Origin: DASXTC01 sp036505635
GTDB lineage: Bacteria > Acidobacteriota > Polarisedimenticolia > JACPZX01 > DASXTC01
Assembly: GCA_036505635.1 (NCBI GenBank)
Contig: DASXTC010000026.1
Coordinates: 48,334 to 112,333 of the forward strand
DNA length: 64,000 bases
Reading direction: 5' to 3'
How positions within the stretch are numbered: position 1 is the stretch's first letter; every line of letters begins with the position of its first letter. The position numbers were made by a program, and so were the translations under genes. Shown here one piece after another: positions 8,447 through 16,201 of this stretch. The notes under the pieces are model-generated. The model had not been told where the DNA came from, did not search any database, and worked only from the letters and a program-made list of their open reading frames with translations.

Positions 8447-9142
8447 GCCCAGCGTCCGGCAGGCCGGCGCTCCACGGGGCAGGGTCGCCGGATCGTGCTG
8501 TCCGAGAGGATCGAAGAGCATCGCGTGCATGCCGGCCCCGGCGGCCTCCAGCACGTCGATGGCGTAGACATCCCCGACGTACAGGGCGCGGTCGGCCGCT
8601 ACACCTCCCGCCCGCTCCAGCGTCATCCGGAAGATCTCCGGATGCGGCTTCTCCACACCGACTTCGGACGAATCGATGATCATCTCGAACCGCTTGGCCA
8701 TCCCCAGTCGCCGCATCTGGTGCGCCAGCGTCCCATTCGAGTTGGAGATAATTCCAAGCCGGTAGCCGCGCGAGGCGAGCGTCTCGAGCGTCGGCATCGT
8801 CGAGGAATCGACGCGGTCCCAGGAGGAGGCGGGACGCGTCACGTTCAACACCGTGCCAACGAGCGACTCGACGTCGCCGGGGCCTGCTCCACACAGCGCG
8901 AGCACGTCTCTCCAGAAGCCGAGCCACACCTTCTCTTCGACCCAGCCCCTCAACGGCACGGAGCCCTCGCTCCACCGTTTCAGGATCGCGCGGTCCAGAT
9001 CGCGTCGCGCCGACATCTCCGCGCGTCGCAACGCCATCTCCGTCACGCGGAATCCCTCGCCGGCCAGAGCGTCGAGCAGGGTCCGGTAGTTCAGGCCGAG
9101 AAGAGTGTTGCCGGCGTCGAAGAAGACCCAGTCGATCTTCAA
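8414..9142 (-). CDS. HAD-superfamily hydrolase (subfamily IA type)
   Basis: This 242-residue protein has HAD motif I as FFDAGNTLL (residues 7-15), where the usual second Asp is Gly, as in the known DxGxT subgroup. Motif II is IISNSNG, the lysine motif is KPHPEIF, and motif IV is YVGDVYAID. It probably dephosphorylates a small metabolite. The start appears to be a TTG at 9142, since no ATG or GTG lies upstream of motif I and no clear ribosome binding site precedes it. The start is only 4 bp past the stop of the small cysteine-rich gene, so coupling is likely. Confidence 0.85.
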   Translation of the reverse strand: MKIDWVFFDAGNTLLGLNYRTLLDALAGEGFRVTEMALRRAEMSARRDLDRAILKRWSEGSVPLRGWVEEKVWLGFWRDVLALCGAGPGDVESLVGTVLNVTRPASSWDRVDSSTMPTLETLASRGYRLGIISNSNGTLAHQMRRLGMAKRFEMIIDSSEVGVEKPHPEIFRMTLERAGGVAADRALYVGDVYAIDVLEAAGAGMHAMLFDPLGQHDPATLPRGAPACRTLGSLAELTGLLG

Positions 9143-9146
9143 GGGA

Positions 9147-9485
9147 TTATCTGGTCCGCCTCATCTCGAGCAGGAGGCCCGGCGTCGAGCCCTCGGGCTG
9201 GGCCGGAGTGTCGGCGCCGAGGTAGGGGGGCGGCTGCACGCCGCGCTCGACGCACTTGATGTTGAGATGTCCCTGGAAGCAGTCGACACACCCCGGGTAG
9301 GTCTGGTTCCTCCCCCGGAAGACGCAGTCGTCGACCTGGTACCAGACCTGGTACTTGTGGCAGTAGAAGTCGTCGTGCGGTCCCCTGGTGCCGCCTGGGA
9401 TCGCCGCGGACTCGGAACGCTTGCTCATGGCCCGCTTACGTTGCGCCAGCCTCCGCAAAATGTCAAGAGTCACGTTCCCTCCCAT
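9147..9485 (-). CDS. small cysteine-rich protein of unknown function
   Basis: The 112-residue protein has four cysteines spaced as YCHKYQ, DDCVF, GCVDCF and IKC in its middle third, which suggests a small metal-binding or disulfide-stabilised fold. No signal peptide or membrane helix is visible. The ATG at 9485 is preferred because GGAG lies 6 nt upstream; an internal ATG at 9428 would give 93 residues and lacks a good ribosome binding site. It is the first gene of a pair with the HAD hydrolase and diverges from the CD225 gene. Confidence 0.6.
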   Translation of the reverse strand: MGGNVTLDILRRLAQRKRAMSKRSESAAIPGGTRGPHDDFYCHKYQVWYQVDDCVFRGRNQTYPGCVDCFQGHLNIKCVERGVQPPPYLGADTPAQPEGSTPGLLLEMRRTR

Positions 9486-9533
9486 GATAAGCTCCGCCAG
9501 CTTGGCGGATCCCTATTCCAGAGGCGAACGGCG

Positions 9534-9914
9534 GTGGCGGAACTCTACTGCGCGAGATGCGGGGCGGCCAACGACGACAACGCTTTCAAGTGTGTCGGAT
9601 GCGGGCAGAAGCTCTTCCACCCGCCCGACCAGTCGGGGCCCGGGGTCGTCAACATCGCGAGCTACCTCGTGTTGTCTATCATCGTGACCGTCCTGTGCTG
9701 CATGCCGCTCGGCATACCCGCCATCATCTACGCGGCGCGCGTCGATCCCAAGATCGCGGGGGGCGACATCGATGGCGCCAAGGAAAGCTCCAGGAAGGCG
9801 ATGATCTGGATCTGGATCGCCTTCGTGGTGGGGCTCATCGTGCTCATCGCATACGTGGTTTTCCTGTTCCTCGCCGCAAGCATGCCCAACCTCGGCGGCC
9901 TCCTGGGGGAGTGA
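9534..9914 (+). CDS. zinc-ribbon / CD225 (dispanin-like) membrane protein
   Basis: The 126-residue protein opens with a zinc ribbon (YCARCG near residue 5, KCVGCG near residue 20). Two membrane segments follow (about 42-65 and 92-115) joined by a loop of the CD225 type, YAARVDPKIAGGD, with the characteristic CC before MPLGIPAI. CD225 proteins occur in bacteria and eukaryotes (IFITM, dispanins) and curve or order membranes; the bacterial role is unknown. GTG 9534 follows an AGAGGCG box by about 8 nt. The DUF2752 gene starts 2 bp after its stop, pointing to cotranscription. Confidence 0.8.
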   Translation: MAELYCARCGAANDDNAFKCVGCGQKLFHPPDQSGPGVVNIASYLVLSIIVTVLCCMPLGIPAIIYAARVDPKIAGGDIDGAKESSRKAMIWIWIAFVVGLIVLIAYVVFLFLAASMPNLGGLLGE

Positions 9915-9916
9915 GG

Positions 9917-10306
9917 ATGCGGGCGCGAATCTCCTCGATGGGGGGCGTGATCCCCGCGGCTCTGATGGCCACCTTGGTCGTGGCGGCAGCCGGCGCGCTC
10001 TACGCGCTGGATCCGGCGACCTCCCCGCTCTTTCCACCCTGCCCGTTCCGGCTGATCACGGGGCTCGCCTGCCCTGGGTGCGGCACGCTGCGCGCCCTGC
10101 ATCACCTGATGCACGGCCGCCTGGCGGAGGCGGTCCGGCTCAACGCGCTGACGGTCGCCCTGATCCCGCTGCTTTTTTCCTACGAGCTCTCGAAAGCGGG
10201 ATGGCTCGGGCGGATCACGGGGCGGGCGGGGCGCCCGCATCGGGCCTGGGGCTGGGCGCTGCTCGGGCTCATCCTGACCTTCTGGGTCGCGCGAAACATC
10301 CTTTAG
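9917..10306 (+). CDS. DUF2752 membrane protein
   Basis: The 129-residue protein has the DUF2752 hallmark CPFRLITGLACPGCGTLRA followed by HHLMHGRLAEA, between hydrophobic segments near residues 10-32, 77-92 and 108-127. The Cys-Pro-x-Cys-Gly motif could bind metal; the family has no assigned function. GAGG directly precedes ATG 9917, with the stop of the CD225 gene 2 bp upstream. It overlaps the convergent gene at 10303 by 4 bp. Confidence 0.8.
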   Translation: MRARISSMGGVIPAALMATLVVAAAGALYALDPATSPLFPPCPFRLITGLACPGCGTLRALHHLMHGRLAEAVRLNALTVALIPLLFSYELSKAGWLGRITGRAGRPHRAWGWALLGLILTFWVARNIL

Positions 10307-10887
10307 TCGCCTCGCGTCGAGTCTTCCGCGCCGGGATCTCCGCCTTCTGGAGGCCCGGAGCCTTCGGTCGGCGATGCGGGGGGCATCACGTCGGACGGGG
10401 GAGCGGTCGGTGGAAGCTCGGCGCGCTTCTCGAAGAGAGCTCGTCCGAGGACACCGCCCAGCGCGCCGAATGGGGCGTCGATGAACACGCTGATAATCAT
10501 GGTGGCGATCAGGAAGATCGACGACGGAATCCGGGCCATGATCTCGGCGGCCTCGGCGGCGGCGGGGATCATCTGCGAGGCTCGATCCACCGACTCCTGG
10601 AGGTTCTGCTCGAAGCTCCTGCCCAGGGCAGCCATCACGAGGATGCCCGTCATGGAGGAGACGAGCGCCGCGATGGCTCCGGACATCGCTCCGGCCAGCG
10701 CCGCCCGACCCCACGTGACCGGAGCGGCGCCGGACCTTACCATCAGGAAGCAGGCGAGGACCCCCGAGCCCACGATCAGCGAGCAGCAGGCGCAGTTCGG
10801 AAGGTTGAGAATGGGGATCCCCGACCAGGTACCGAAGATCGCGCCGGCGATGAGGGCCGGTTTGTAGATATCAGCAGGTTCCCGCAC
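10303..10887 (-). CDS. uncharacterised multi-pass membrane protein
   Basis: The 194-residue protein has about four hydrophobic segments (near 10-28, 32-50, 62-88 and 120-145). A short NCACC cysteine motif sits in the first hairpin, with many small residues in the helices and a Pro/Gly-rich acidic tail. I do not recognise a named family. GTG 10887 is chosen because GGGAGGAAAC precedes it. It is the last of a four-gene leftward operon that starts with mscL and overlaps the DUF2085 gene by 17 bp. Confidence 0.6.
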   Translation of the reverse strand: MREPADIYKPALIAGAIFGTWSGIPILNLPNCACCSLIVGSGVLACFLMVRSGAAPVTWGRAALAGAMSGAIAALVSSMTGILVMAALGRSFEQNLQESVDRASQMIPAAAEAAEIMARIPSSIFLIATMIISVFIDAPFGALGGVLGRALFEKRAELPPTAPPSDVMPPASPTEGSGPPEGGDPGAEDSTRGD

Positions 10888-11410
10888 GTTTCCTCCCTCC
10901 TGCCAGGCGCGACAGGCGCCTGACCTCCCCGGCCGCCTCCGCGGGCAGATCCCGCGTCGCCGCGACGGCGTATGGAGCGATCGCGAACCCGGCCATCGTT
11001 CCGGTGAGGGCGCGCGCCCAGATCGAGCCTGCCCACGCGCCGGATTGCTCCAGCGCGGCCTCGAGGATCATCGGGGCGAAGGCGGCGAGCAGAAATGCGC
11101 GGGGCGGGGTGGGAAGCCGCCGGGCACACAAGCCCGCGCGCGACGCGACCAGCAGACATCCCAGCAGGAGGCCGGAAGCCAGCCCGGTGCAGCGCGCGCA
11201 GAGGGCCATCGGCGCACCATCGATCCAGAACGATCTTCCGGGGATCTGGTGGCAGACCGGGGAGAAGACCGCGCGGGCGAGGAGGGCCGGCAGGGCGTGA
11301 CCGCCGGCCTGAAGCAGCGGCGCCGACAGGGCCGTCGAGAGCCAGAGCACCGCCGCCGCGGAGAGGATGAGGCTGATTCGCAGGTCGGCTCCGGTCGGCG
11401 CCGTTCTCAC
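10871..11410 (-). CDS. DUF2085 membrane protein
   Basis: The 179-residue protein carries the DUF2085 signature: FSPVCHQIPGRSF near residue 48 and LCARCTG about 20 residues later, between hydrophobic segments. The Cys/His set suggests a metal site at the membrane surface; the function is unknown. The GTG at 11410 overlaps the stop of the PLP-enzyme gene in a GTGA, the arrangement of translationally coupled genes. The frame remains open upstream to 11506, but that part lies inside the PLP-enzyme gene and reads as low-complexity shadow sequence. Confidence 0.75.
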   Translation of the reverse strand: MRTAPTGADLRISLILSAAAVLWLSTALSAPLLQAGGHALPALLARAVFSPVCHQIPGRSFWIDGAPMALCARCTGLASGLLLGCLLVASRAGLCARRLPTPPRAFLLAAFAPMILEAALEQSGAWAGSIWARALTGTMAGFAIAPYAVAATRDLPAEAAGEVRRLSRLAGGRKRAGTC

Positions 11411-12414
11411 CGCGCCAGCATCCTGTGGTAGGCGAAGAGGCCCGGTGTCCCACCGGTGTGGATGAAGAGGACCTGCTCGCCCCCGGCGATTTCCTTCTTG
11501 CGGCACAGATCGATCAGGCCCGCCATGGCCTTGGCCGTGTAGACCGGCTCCAGGAAGATCCCCTCGGTGCGCGCAAGGGCCCGGATCGCCTCCATCCCCT
11601 CGGTGGTGGGCGCGGCATAGGCGTCTCCCGCGTAGTCGTAGAGGACCTCGATCCCCCGCTCATCGATGACGACGTCACGCCCCATGAGCGCCGCGGCCTG
11701 AGACACCAGGCTCCACGCCGGCTGGACGCCGAGCGCCTCGGGCATCCCGGCCGGCGCCACCGAGATCCCCGTGACCTTTACCGGCCGATCCGCAAGCATG
11801 TTGCCCAGGACCAGCCCGGCCAGCGTCCCGCCCGTGCCGAAGGCGACGATCACCCTGGAGAATCGGGCTCCCGCGCGCGCCGCCTGGCCCATCACCTCCT
11901 CGAACCCGGCGTGATAGCCGAGCACCCCCAGCGGCGTGCTTCCACCCGGGCCGATCCGGAAGGGCCGCCGCCCCTTGATCCTCAGGTGCTCCTCGGCCGC
12001 CATGAACGCGTCCTCGACGCGCTTCGCGGTGAGCTCGGGAGGGGTCAGCGACATGAAGCTCAGGGTGGCGCCGAGCAGCCGGTTCAGAAGGAGGTTTCCC
12101 GTCGTCTCCTCCGGGGGCGAGCCGGCCAGGATGAGGTGGCAGTCGAGCCCCAGCCGGCGAGCCGCGGCCGCGGCCATGCGGGTGTGATTGGACTGCACTC
12201 CGCCGAAGGTGACGACGGTGTCGGCGCCCGCCTCACGGGCCGAGGCCATCAGGAACTCGAGCTTGCGCGCCTTGTTGCCTCCGAAGGCCAGACCCGTGCA
12301 ATCGTCGCGCTTGATCCAGACTTGAACCCCGGGCGTCATCTCGGAGGAGAAGCGCGGCGCCGGCTCCAGCGGCGTCGGCAGGTGCGCGAGGCTCAGGCGT
12401 GGGGGTGCGGCCAT
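11407..12414 (-). CDS. PLP-dependent D-cysteine desulfhydrase / ACC deaminase family enzyme
   Basis: The 335-residue protein belongs to fold type II PLP enzymes. FGGNKARKLEF holds the Schiff-base Lys48, GGVQSNHTR is the substrate-side motif, and GTGGTLAGL is the phosphate-binding loop. The family includes D-cysteine desulfhydrase (pyruvate, H2S and ammonia from D-cysteine) and 1-aminocyclopropane-1-carboxylate deaminase. The two are hard to separate by sequence; D-cysteine desulfhydrase is the safer guess. It starts 3 bp after mscL and is coupled to the DUF2085 gene. Confidence 0.85.
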   Translation of the reverse strand: MAAPPRLSLAHLPTPLEPAPRFSSEMTPGVQVWIKRDDCTGLAFGGNKARKLEFLMASAREAGADTVVTFGGVQSNHTRMAAAAARRLGLDCHLILAGSPPEETTGNLLLNRLLGATLSFMSLTPPELTAKRVEDAFMAAEEHLRIKGRRPFRIGPGGSTPLGVLGYHAGFEEVMGQAARAGARFSRVIVAFGTGGTLAGLVLGNMLADRPVKVTGISVAPAGMPEALGVQPAWSLVSQAAALMGRDVVIDERGIEVLYDYAGDAYAAPTTEGMEAIRALARTEGIFLEPVYTAKAMAGLIDLCRKKEIAGGEQVLFIHTGGTPGLFAYHRMLAR

Positions 12415-12417
12415 GGG

Positions 12418-12825
12418 TCAGACGGGGCTCTGGCAGTAACGGCACTTCCTGGCGGCGACCGGGACTGTTTCCGTGCACTGCGGGCAGGCCTTGGAGGGGG
12501 GCGCAGGCGGCTCCGGGGCCGGCTTCATGATCGTCTTGGTCACCATGAAAACCACGAACCCGATGATGGCGAAATCGACCACCGTGCCGATGAATGTTCC
12601 CAGATTCAATGTGTTGGCCGCCTTCCCCTCGGCATCGGTGGTCAGGACGACCTGCCACGTCCGCCACTCTCCGCCCGGGATCAGGAGGCCGATGACAGGC
12701 ATGAGGAGGTCCGACACGATGGAGGAGACGACCTTGCCGACCGCCGCGCCGATGATCACGCCGATCGCCAGCGCGAAGGCGTTCGTCTTGAGGAGGAACT
12801 CCTTGAACTCACCCACCATGCGCAT
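12418..12825 (-). CDS. mscL: large-conductance mechanosensitive channel with a C-terminal zinc ribbon
   Basis: The 135-residue protein has the MscL N-terminus (FKEFLLKTNAFALAIGVIIG) and TM1, then TM2 near residues 78-100 (FAIIGFVVFMV). The channel opens under membrane tension and releases solutes during hypo-osmotic shock. In place of the usual charged C-terminal helix bundle it ends with a Pro-rich linker and a zinc ribbon (CPQC and CRYC), a variant seen in several phyla. AAGGAGG lies a few bases before the ATG. It is the first gene of a leftward four-gene operon with a promoter at 12905-12877. Confidence 0.92.
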   Translation of the reverse strand: MRMVGEFKEFLLKTNAFALAIGVIIGAAVGKVVSSIVSDLLMPVIGLLIPGGEWRTWQVVLTTDAEGKAANTLNLGTFIGTVVDFAIIGFVVFMVTKTIMKPAPEPPAPPSKACPQCTETVPVAARKCRYCQSPV

Positions 12826-12876
12826 CGGCCACCTCCTTGAGTTGTCCCGGCTCGGTCGCTTTGGTCCGGGGGCTTC

Positions 12877-12905
12877 ACCTTAACCGGCCCCTGCCGGCGA
12901 GTCAA
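12877..12905 (-). promoter_or_regulatory. sigma70-like promoter for the mscL operon
   Basis: On the reverse strand TTGACT (12905-12900) and TAAGGT (12882-12877) are 17 bp apart, about 50 bp before the mscL start. Confidence 0.55.
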
Positions 12906-12910
12906 TCGTC

Positions 12911-12940
12911 TTGGGGCGCGCCGGGGGCGTGTGCTATTTT
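12911..12940 (+). promoter_or_regulatory. possible promoter for the MacAB-like operon
   Basis: TATTTT (12935-12940), preceded by TGC as an extended -10, lies 18 bp after a poor -35 (TTGGGG, 12911-12916). The adaptor ATG at 13020 is about 75 bp downstream. It sits back to back with the mscL promoter. Confidence 0.4.
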
Positions 12941-13019
12941 AGAAACCTCCATTCGGATCAATACGTATACCCCCCGCGGGATTCTCGTGGGGAGGACCGC
13001 TTCAGGAGCAGACCCGACC

Positions 13020-14258
13020 ATGTCCAAATCAGGCAAACGCCGGTGGATCCTCATCATCGTCACACTGCTGGTGGCCGTCGCGGCCATCAGCGCGCTTTCC
13101 TTCCGCGACTCCCTGTTCGCCCGGGATCGCAAGAGCCTCAGCGCGGACGACCTCGACTTGAGGATCGGCAAGGCGGAGATCGCCGATGTCCAGATCGCCG
13201 TCAGCGAGGTGGGCACGATCGAGCCGGTCGTGAAGGTGGACGTCAAGTCGACCCTGTCCGGAACCCTCAGGGAGATCCTCGTCCGGGAAGGGGACCGGGT
13301 CCGCCCGGGCCAGACCCTCGCGCGGGTCGTGCCCGACGTCAACCAGGCCAAGACGCTGTCGGCCGTCAAGTCGGATCTGACGGTCGCCGAGATCAACGTC
13401 GAGAAGGCCAAGAAAGACCTCGAGACCAACGAGGAGCTCTTCCAGGAAGGCTACATGGCCGAGCAGCAGATGCGCGACCTGCGCCAGCGCTTCGACACCG
13501 CCCAGGAGCAGTACAACCAGGCCCGCACCGAATACACGATCGTCGTGGACAGCGGGATCCCGCTCGACCAGCAGGCGATCTCCACGGGCCGCACCGTGAA
13601 CGTGGTCTCGCCCATGGACGGCTACGTGATCAAGAAGAACGTCGAGATCGGCCAGACGGTCATGAGCGGCGTGTCGTCCTTCAACGAAGGGACCTCCCTG
13701 TTCACCGTGGCCGACCTGAGCGCGATGCTGATCAAGGCGTCCATCAACGAGGTCGAGATCGGAAAGGTGACGCAGGGCCAGACGGTGGAGATCACCGTGG
13801 ACGCCTTCCCGTACCGCCGCTTCAAGGGCAAGGTCTCCCACATCTCGCCGGCCGCGCGCCTCAAGGACAAGGTCAAGGTCTTCGACATCGAGATCGTCCT
13901 TGGCGCGCAGGACGCCGCCTTCCGATCCGGGATGACCGCCAACATCGAGATCAAGGGGGACAAGGTCGACGACACCCTCAGCGTGCCAGTCGAGTCGATC
14001 CTCAAGAAGTCCGACGGCGAGGTGGTCTACGTGCTCAAGAAGTCGTTCGACGAGCCGAAGGCCGGGGAAAAGCCCCTGCGCAAGAACAACGCCGGCAAAC
14101 TCGACGTGTCGGACGCCTGGCAGCGCTTCTTCGAAGAGCGCAAGGTCAAGGTGGGGCTCGCCAGCCTCGAGCGCGTCCAGATCCTCGACGGACTTGTCGA
14201 GGCCGAGCAGGTGGCTCTCGAGGATCCGACCAAGCCGCGCCAGATCTCCGAGCGGTAA
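13020..14258 (+). CDS. MacA-like periplasmic adaptor (membrane fusion protein) of an ABC export system
   Basis: This 412-residue protein starts with a basic KSGKRRW patch and one membrane anchor (about 10-28). A split lipoyl/barrel-sandwich domain follows (LREILVREGDRVRPGQ in the first half, VVSPMDGYVIKKNVEIGQ in the second) around an alpha-helical hairpin (about 118-175). Beta-barrel and membrane-proximal domains complete it. Such adaptors bridge an inner-membrane ABC transporter to a TolC-like outer-membrane channel. ATG 13020 is chosen because AGGAG precedes it and the anchor follows directly. It is the first gene of a four-gene operon; no TolC gene is in the window. Confidence 0.88.
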   Translation: MSKSGKRRWILIIVTLLVAVAAISALSFRDSLFARDRKSLSADDLDLRIGKAEIADVQIAVSEVGTIEPVVKVDVKSTLSGTLREILVREGDRVRPGQTLARVVPDVNQAKTLSAVKSDLTVAEINVEKAKKDLETNEELFQEGYMAEQQMRDLRQRFDTAQEQYNQARTEYTIVVDSGIPLDQQAISTGRTVNVVSPMDGYVIKKNVEIGQTVMSGVSSFNEGTSLFTVADLSAMLIKASINEVEIGKVTQGQTVEITVDAFPYRRFKGKVSHISPAARLKDKVKVFDIEIVLGAQDAAFRSGMTANIEIKGDKVDDTLSVPVESILKKSDGEVVYVLKKSFDEPKAGEKPLRKNNAGKLDVSDAWQRFFEERKVKVGLASLERVQILDGLVEAEQVALEDPTKPRQISER

Positions 14259-14270
14259 GGGGCCCTTCGC

Positions 14271-14975
14271 ATGAGCGCGGGCAACGGAGACGACGTCATC
14301 CAGTTGAAGGAGATCCGCAAGATCTACGATTCCGATGCGGGCGAGAGCTCCGTCCAGGCGCTGCGCGGCGTCACCCTGGGCATCAAGCAGGGAGATTACG
14401 TCGCCATCATGGGGCCGTCGGGGTCCGGCAAGTCTACCCTGATGCACATCGTGGGGTGCCTCGACACGCCCACGAGCGGCGACTACGTGCTGGCGGGCCG
14501 GAAGGTCTCCGACCTGACCTCGGGGTCGCTGGCGCGGGTCCGCAACAAGTACATCGGGTTCGTCTTCCAGACCTACAACCTGCTGCCGCGCGCGTCGATC
14601 CTGCGCAACGTCGAGCTGCCGATGATGTACGCGGGTGTCTCGCGCTCCAAACGGCGCGAGCGCGCGGGCGAGCTGCTCGCGCGTCTCGGGCTCGACGGCC
14701 GCTTCAAGCACCTGCCGTCCCAGCTTTCCGGCGGACAGCGCCAGAGGGTGGCGATCGCCCGGGCCCTGGTGAACGAACCCAGGATCATCCTGGCGGACGA
14801 GCCCACGGGTAACCTCGACCAGAAAACGGGCGAGGAGATCCTCGGGATCTTCGACGAGCTGAACCGTCAGGGGCACACGCTCATCCTGGTCACCCATGAC
14901 CACGCGGTGGCCGGCCGGGCCCACCGGGTCATCACGCTCGTGGACGGGCAGGTCGTCACCCCCGAGGCGGCATGA
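14271..14975 (+). CDS. MacB/LolD-type ABC transporter ATP-binding protein
   Basis: The 234-residue ATPase has Walker A GPSGSGKST (about 48-56), signature LSGGQRQRVAIAR, Walker B RIILADEPTGNLD and an H-loop in LVTHD. The short single-domain form matches MacB/LolD/FtsE ATPases, which act by mechanotransmission rather than by forming a translocation channel. It starts 12 bp after the adaptor gene and overlaps the first permease in an ATGA. Confidence 0.93.
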   Translation: MSAGNGDDVIQLKEIRKIYDSDAGESSVQALRGVTLGIKQGDYVAIMGPSGSGKSTLMHIVGCLDTPTSGDYVLAGRKVSDLTSGSLARVRNKYIGFVFQTYNLLPRASILRNVELPMMYAGVSRSKRRERAGELLARLGLDGRFKHLPSQLSGGQRQRVAIARALVNEPRIILADEPTGNLDQKTGEEILGIFDELNRQGHTLILVTHDHAVAGRAHRVITLVDGQVVTPEAA

Positions 14976-16201
14976 CTCTCATCGAGTCGGTCATCGACGG
15001 AGTCGTCGACATCAAGGCGCACAAGGGGCGCACTCTCCTGCAGACGGTGGGGGTGATCCTGGGGGTCGCCTCGGTGGTGACCGTCATGGCGCTCGTGGAT
15101 TCGGGACGCCGCCGGATGACCGAGTTCTTCTCAGAGGTCGGCGGCCTGCGCAAGCTCCTGGTGGTCAACCGTCCCCTTCAGGATGTCACCCGAACGGCTC
15201 TGCAGGTCTCCAACGTCGGTCTCACCTACGACGATGCGATGGCGATGCGATCGGTCCCCAACATCATCTACGTGGACCCGATCGCCCCCAACCGGCTGCT
15301 GCTGACGCACGGAAGCTTCCAGGAGGAGTGGGACGTCGACGGGGTCACTTCGGACTATCCGATGGTTTACAAGTTCCATCCCGCGAGGGGCCGCTTCATC
15401 AGCCCGGACGATCTGGCGGCGACCTCGCGCGTCTGCGTCCTGGGGGACACGACGTCGCGCCGGATCTTCGGAAACGACGAACCGATCGGCCAGACGTTGT
15501 TCATCAACGGCGTGGGGATGACGGTGGTCGGGGTCATGACGCGTAAGGAGTACTTCTTCGACGACTCGGGTCGCAACGCGCTGGAGTGGATGAACGAGAA
15601 GATCTTCGTCCCGATCACCGCGATGCACAAGCGATTCATGGGCGACGAGGAGCGCAAGGTCGGCTACATCAACGCCATCGTCGACGACGACAAGAACAAC
15701 CAGAAGGCCACGGCAGAGATCCATGCGCTGCTGCGGCGGCGCCACCGGGGCGTGGAGGACTTCGAGGTCATGGACCGCTCGCAGCGTCTCGCGCAGCAGG
15801 CCCAGCGGAACCAGATGCTCAACGCCGTGTTCCTGGCGGCCGGCGCGACCTCGCTCCTCGTGGGCGGCATCGTCATCATGAACATCCTGCTGGCTTCGTT
15901 CCAGGAGCGCGTTCGGGAGGTTGGCGTCCGAAAGGCGCTGGGCGCCAGCGGCCTGCAGATCACGGCCCAGTTCCTCGTCGAATCGGTGCTGGTGACGTTC
16001 CTGGGCGGGGGCGCCGGCATCCTGCTCGGGTTCGTCTTCACGCAGGCGGTCACGAGTCTCATCAACCAGCCGGCCGTCATCACGCCGCGCATGGCGGTGG
16101 TGGGTTTCGTCACCTCCACGGCCGTGGGGGTCTTCTTCGGGTTCTACCCGGCGGTGAAGGCGGCGCGCCTCGATCCCGTCGAGGCGCTGAGGTACGAGTA
16201 G
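14972..16201 (+). CDS. MacB/FtsX-type ABC permease, first subunit
   Basis: The 409-residue protein has one N-terminal membrane segment (about 22-42), a large periplasmic domain (about 45-280) with MacB-PCD character, and three C-terminal segments of the FtsX type (about 288-312, 335-365 and 375-400). The cytoplasmic signature VREVGVRKALGA sits between them, and the protein ends PVEALRYE as many MacB permeases do. With the neighbouring permease it likely forms a heterodimeric pump driven by the upstream ATPase. The start overlaps the ATPase stop; the next gene begins directly after its stop. Confidence 0.9.
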   Translation: MTLIESVIDGVVDIKAHKGRTLLQTVGVILGVASVVTVMALVDSGRRRMTEFFSEVGGLRKLLVVNRPLQDVTRTALQVSNVGLTYDDAMAMRSVPNIIYVDPIAPNRLLLTHGSFQEEWDVDGVTSDYPMVYKFHPARGRFISPDDLAATSRVCVLGDTTSRRIFGNDEPIGQTLFINGVGMTVVGVMTRKEYFFDDSGRNALEWMNEKIFVPITAMHKRFMGDEERKVGYINAIVDDDKNNQKATAEIHALLRRRHRGVEDFEVMDRSQRLAQQAQRNQMLNAVFLAAGATSLLVGGIVIMNILLASFQERVREVGVRKALGASGLQITAQFLVESVLVTFLGGGAGILLGFVFTQAVTSLINQPAVITPRMAVVGFVTSTAVGVFFGFYPAVKAARLDPVEALRYE

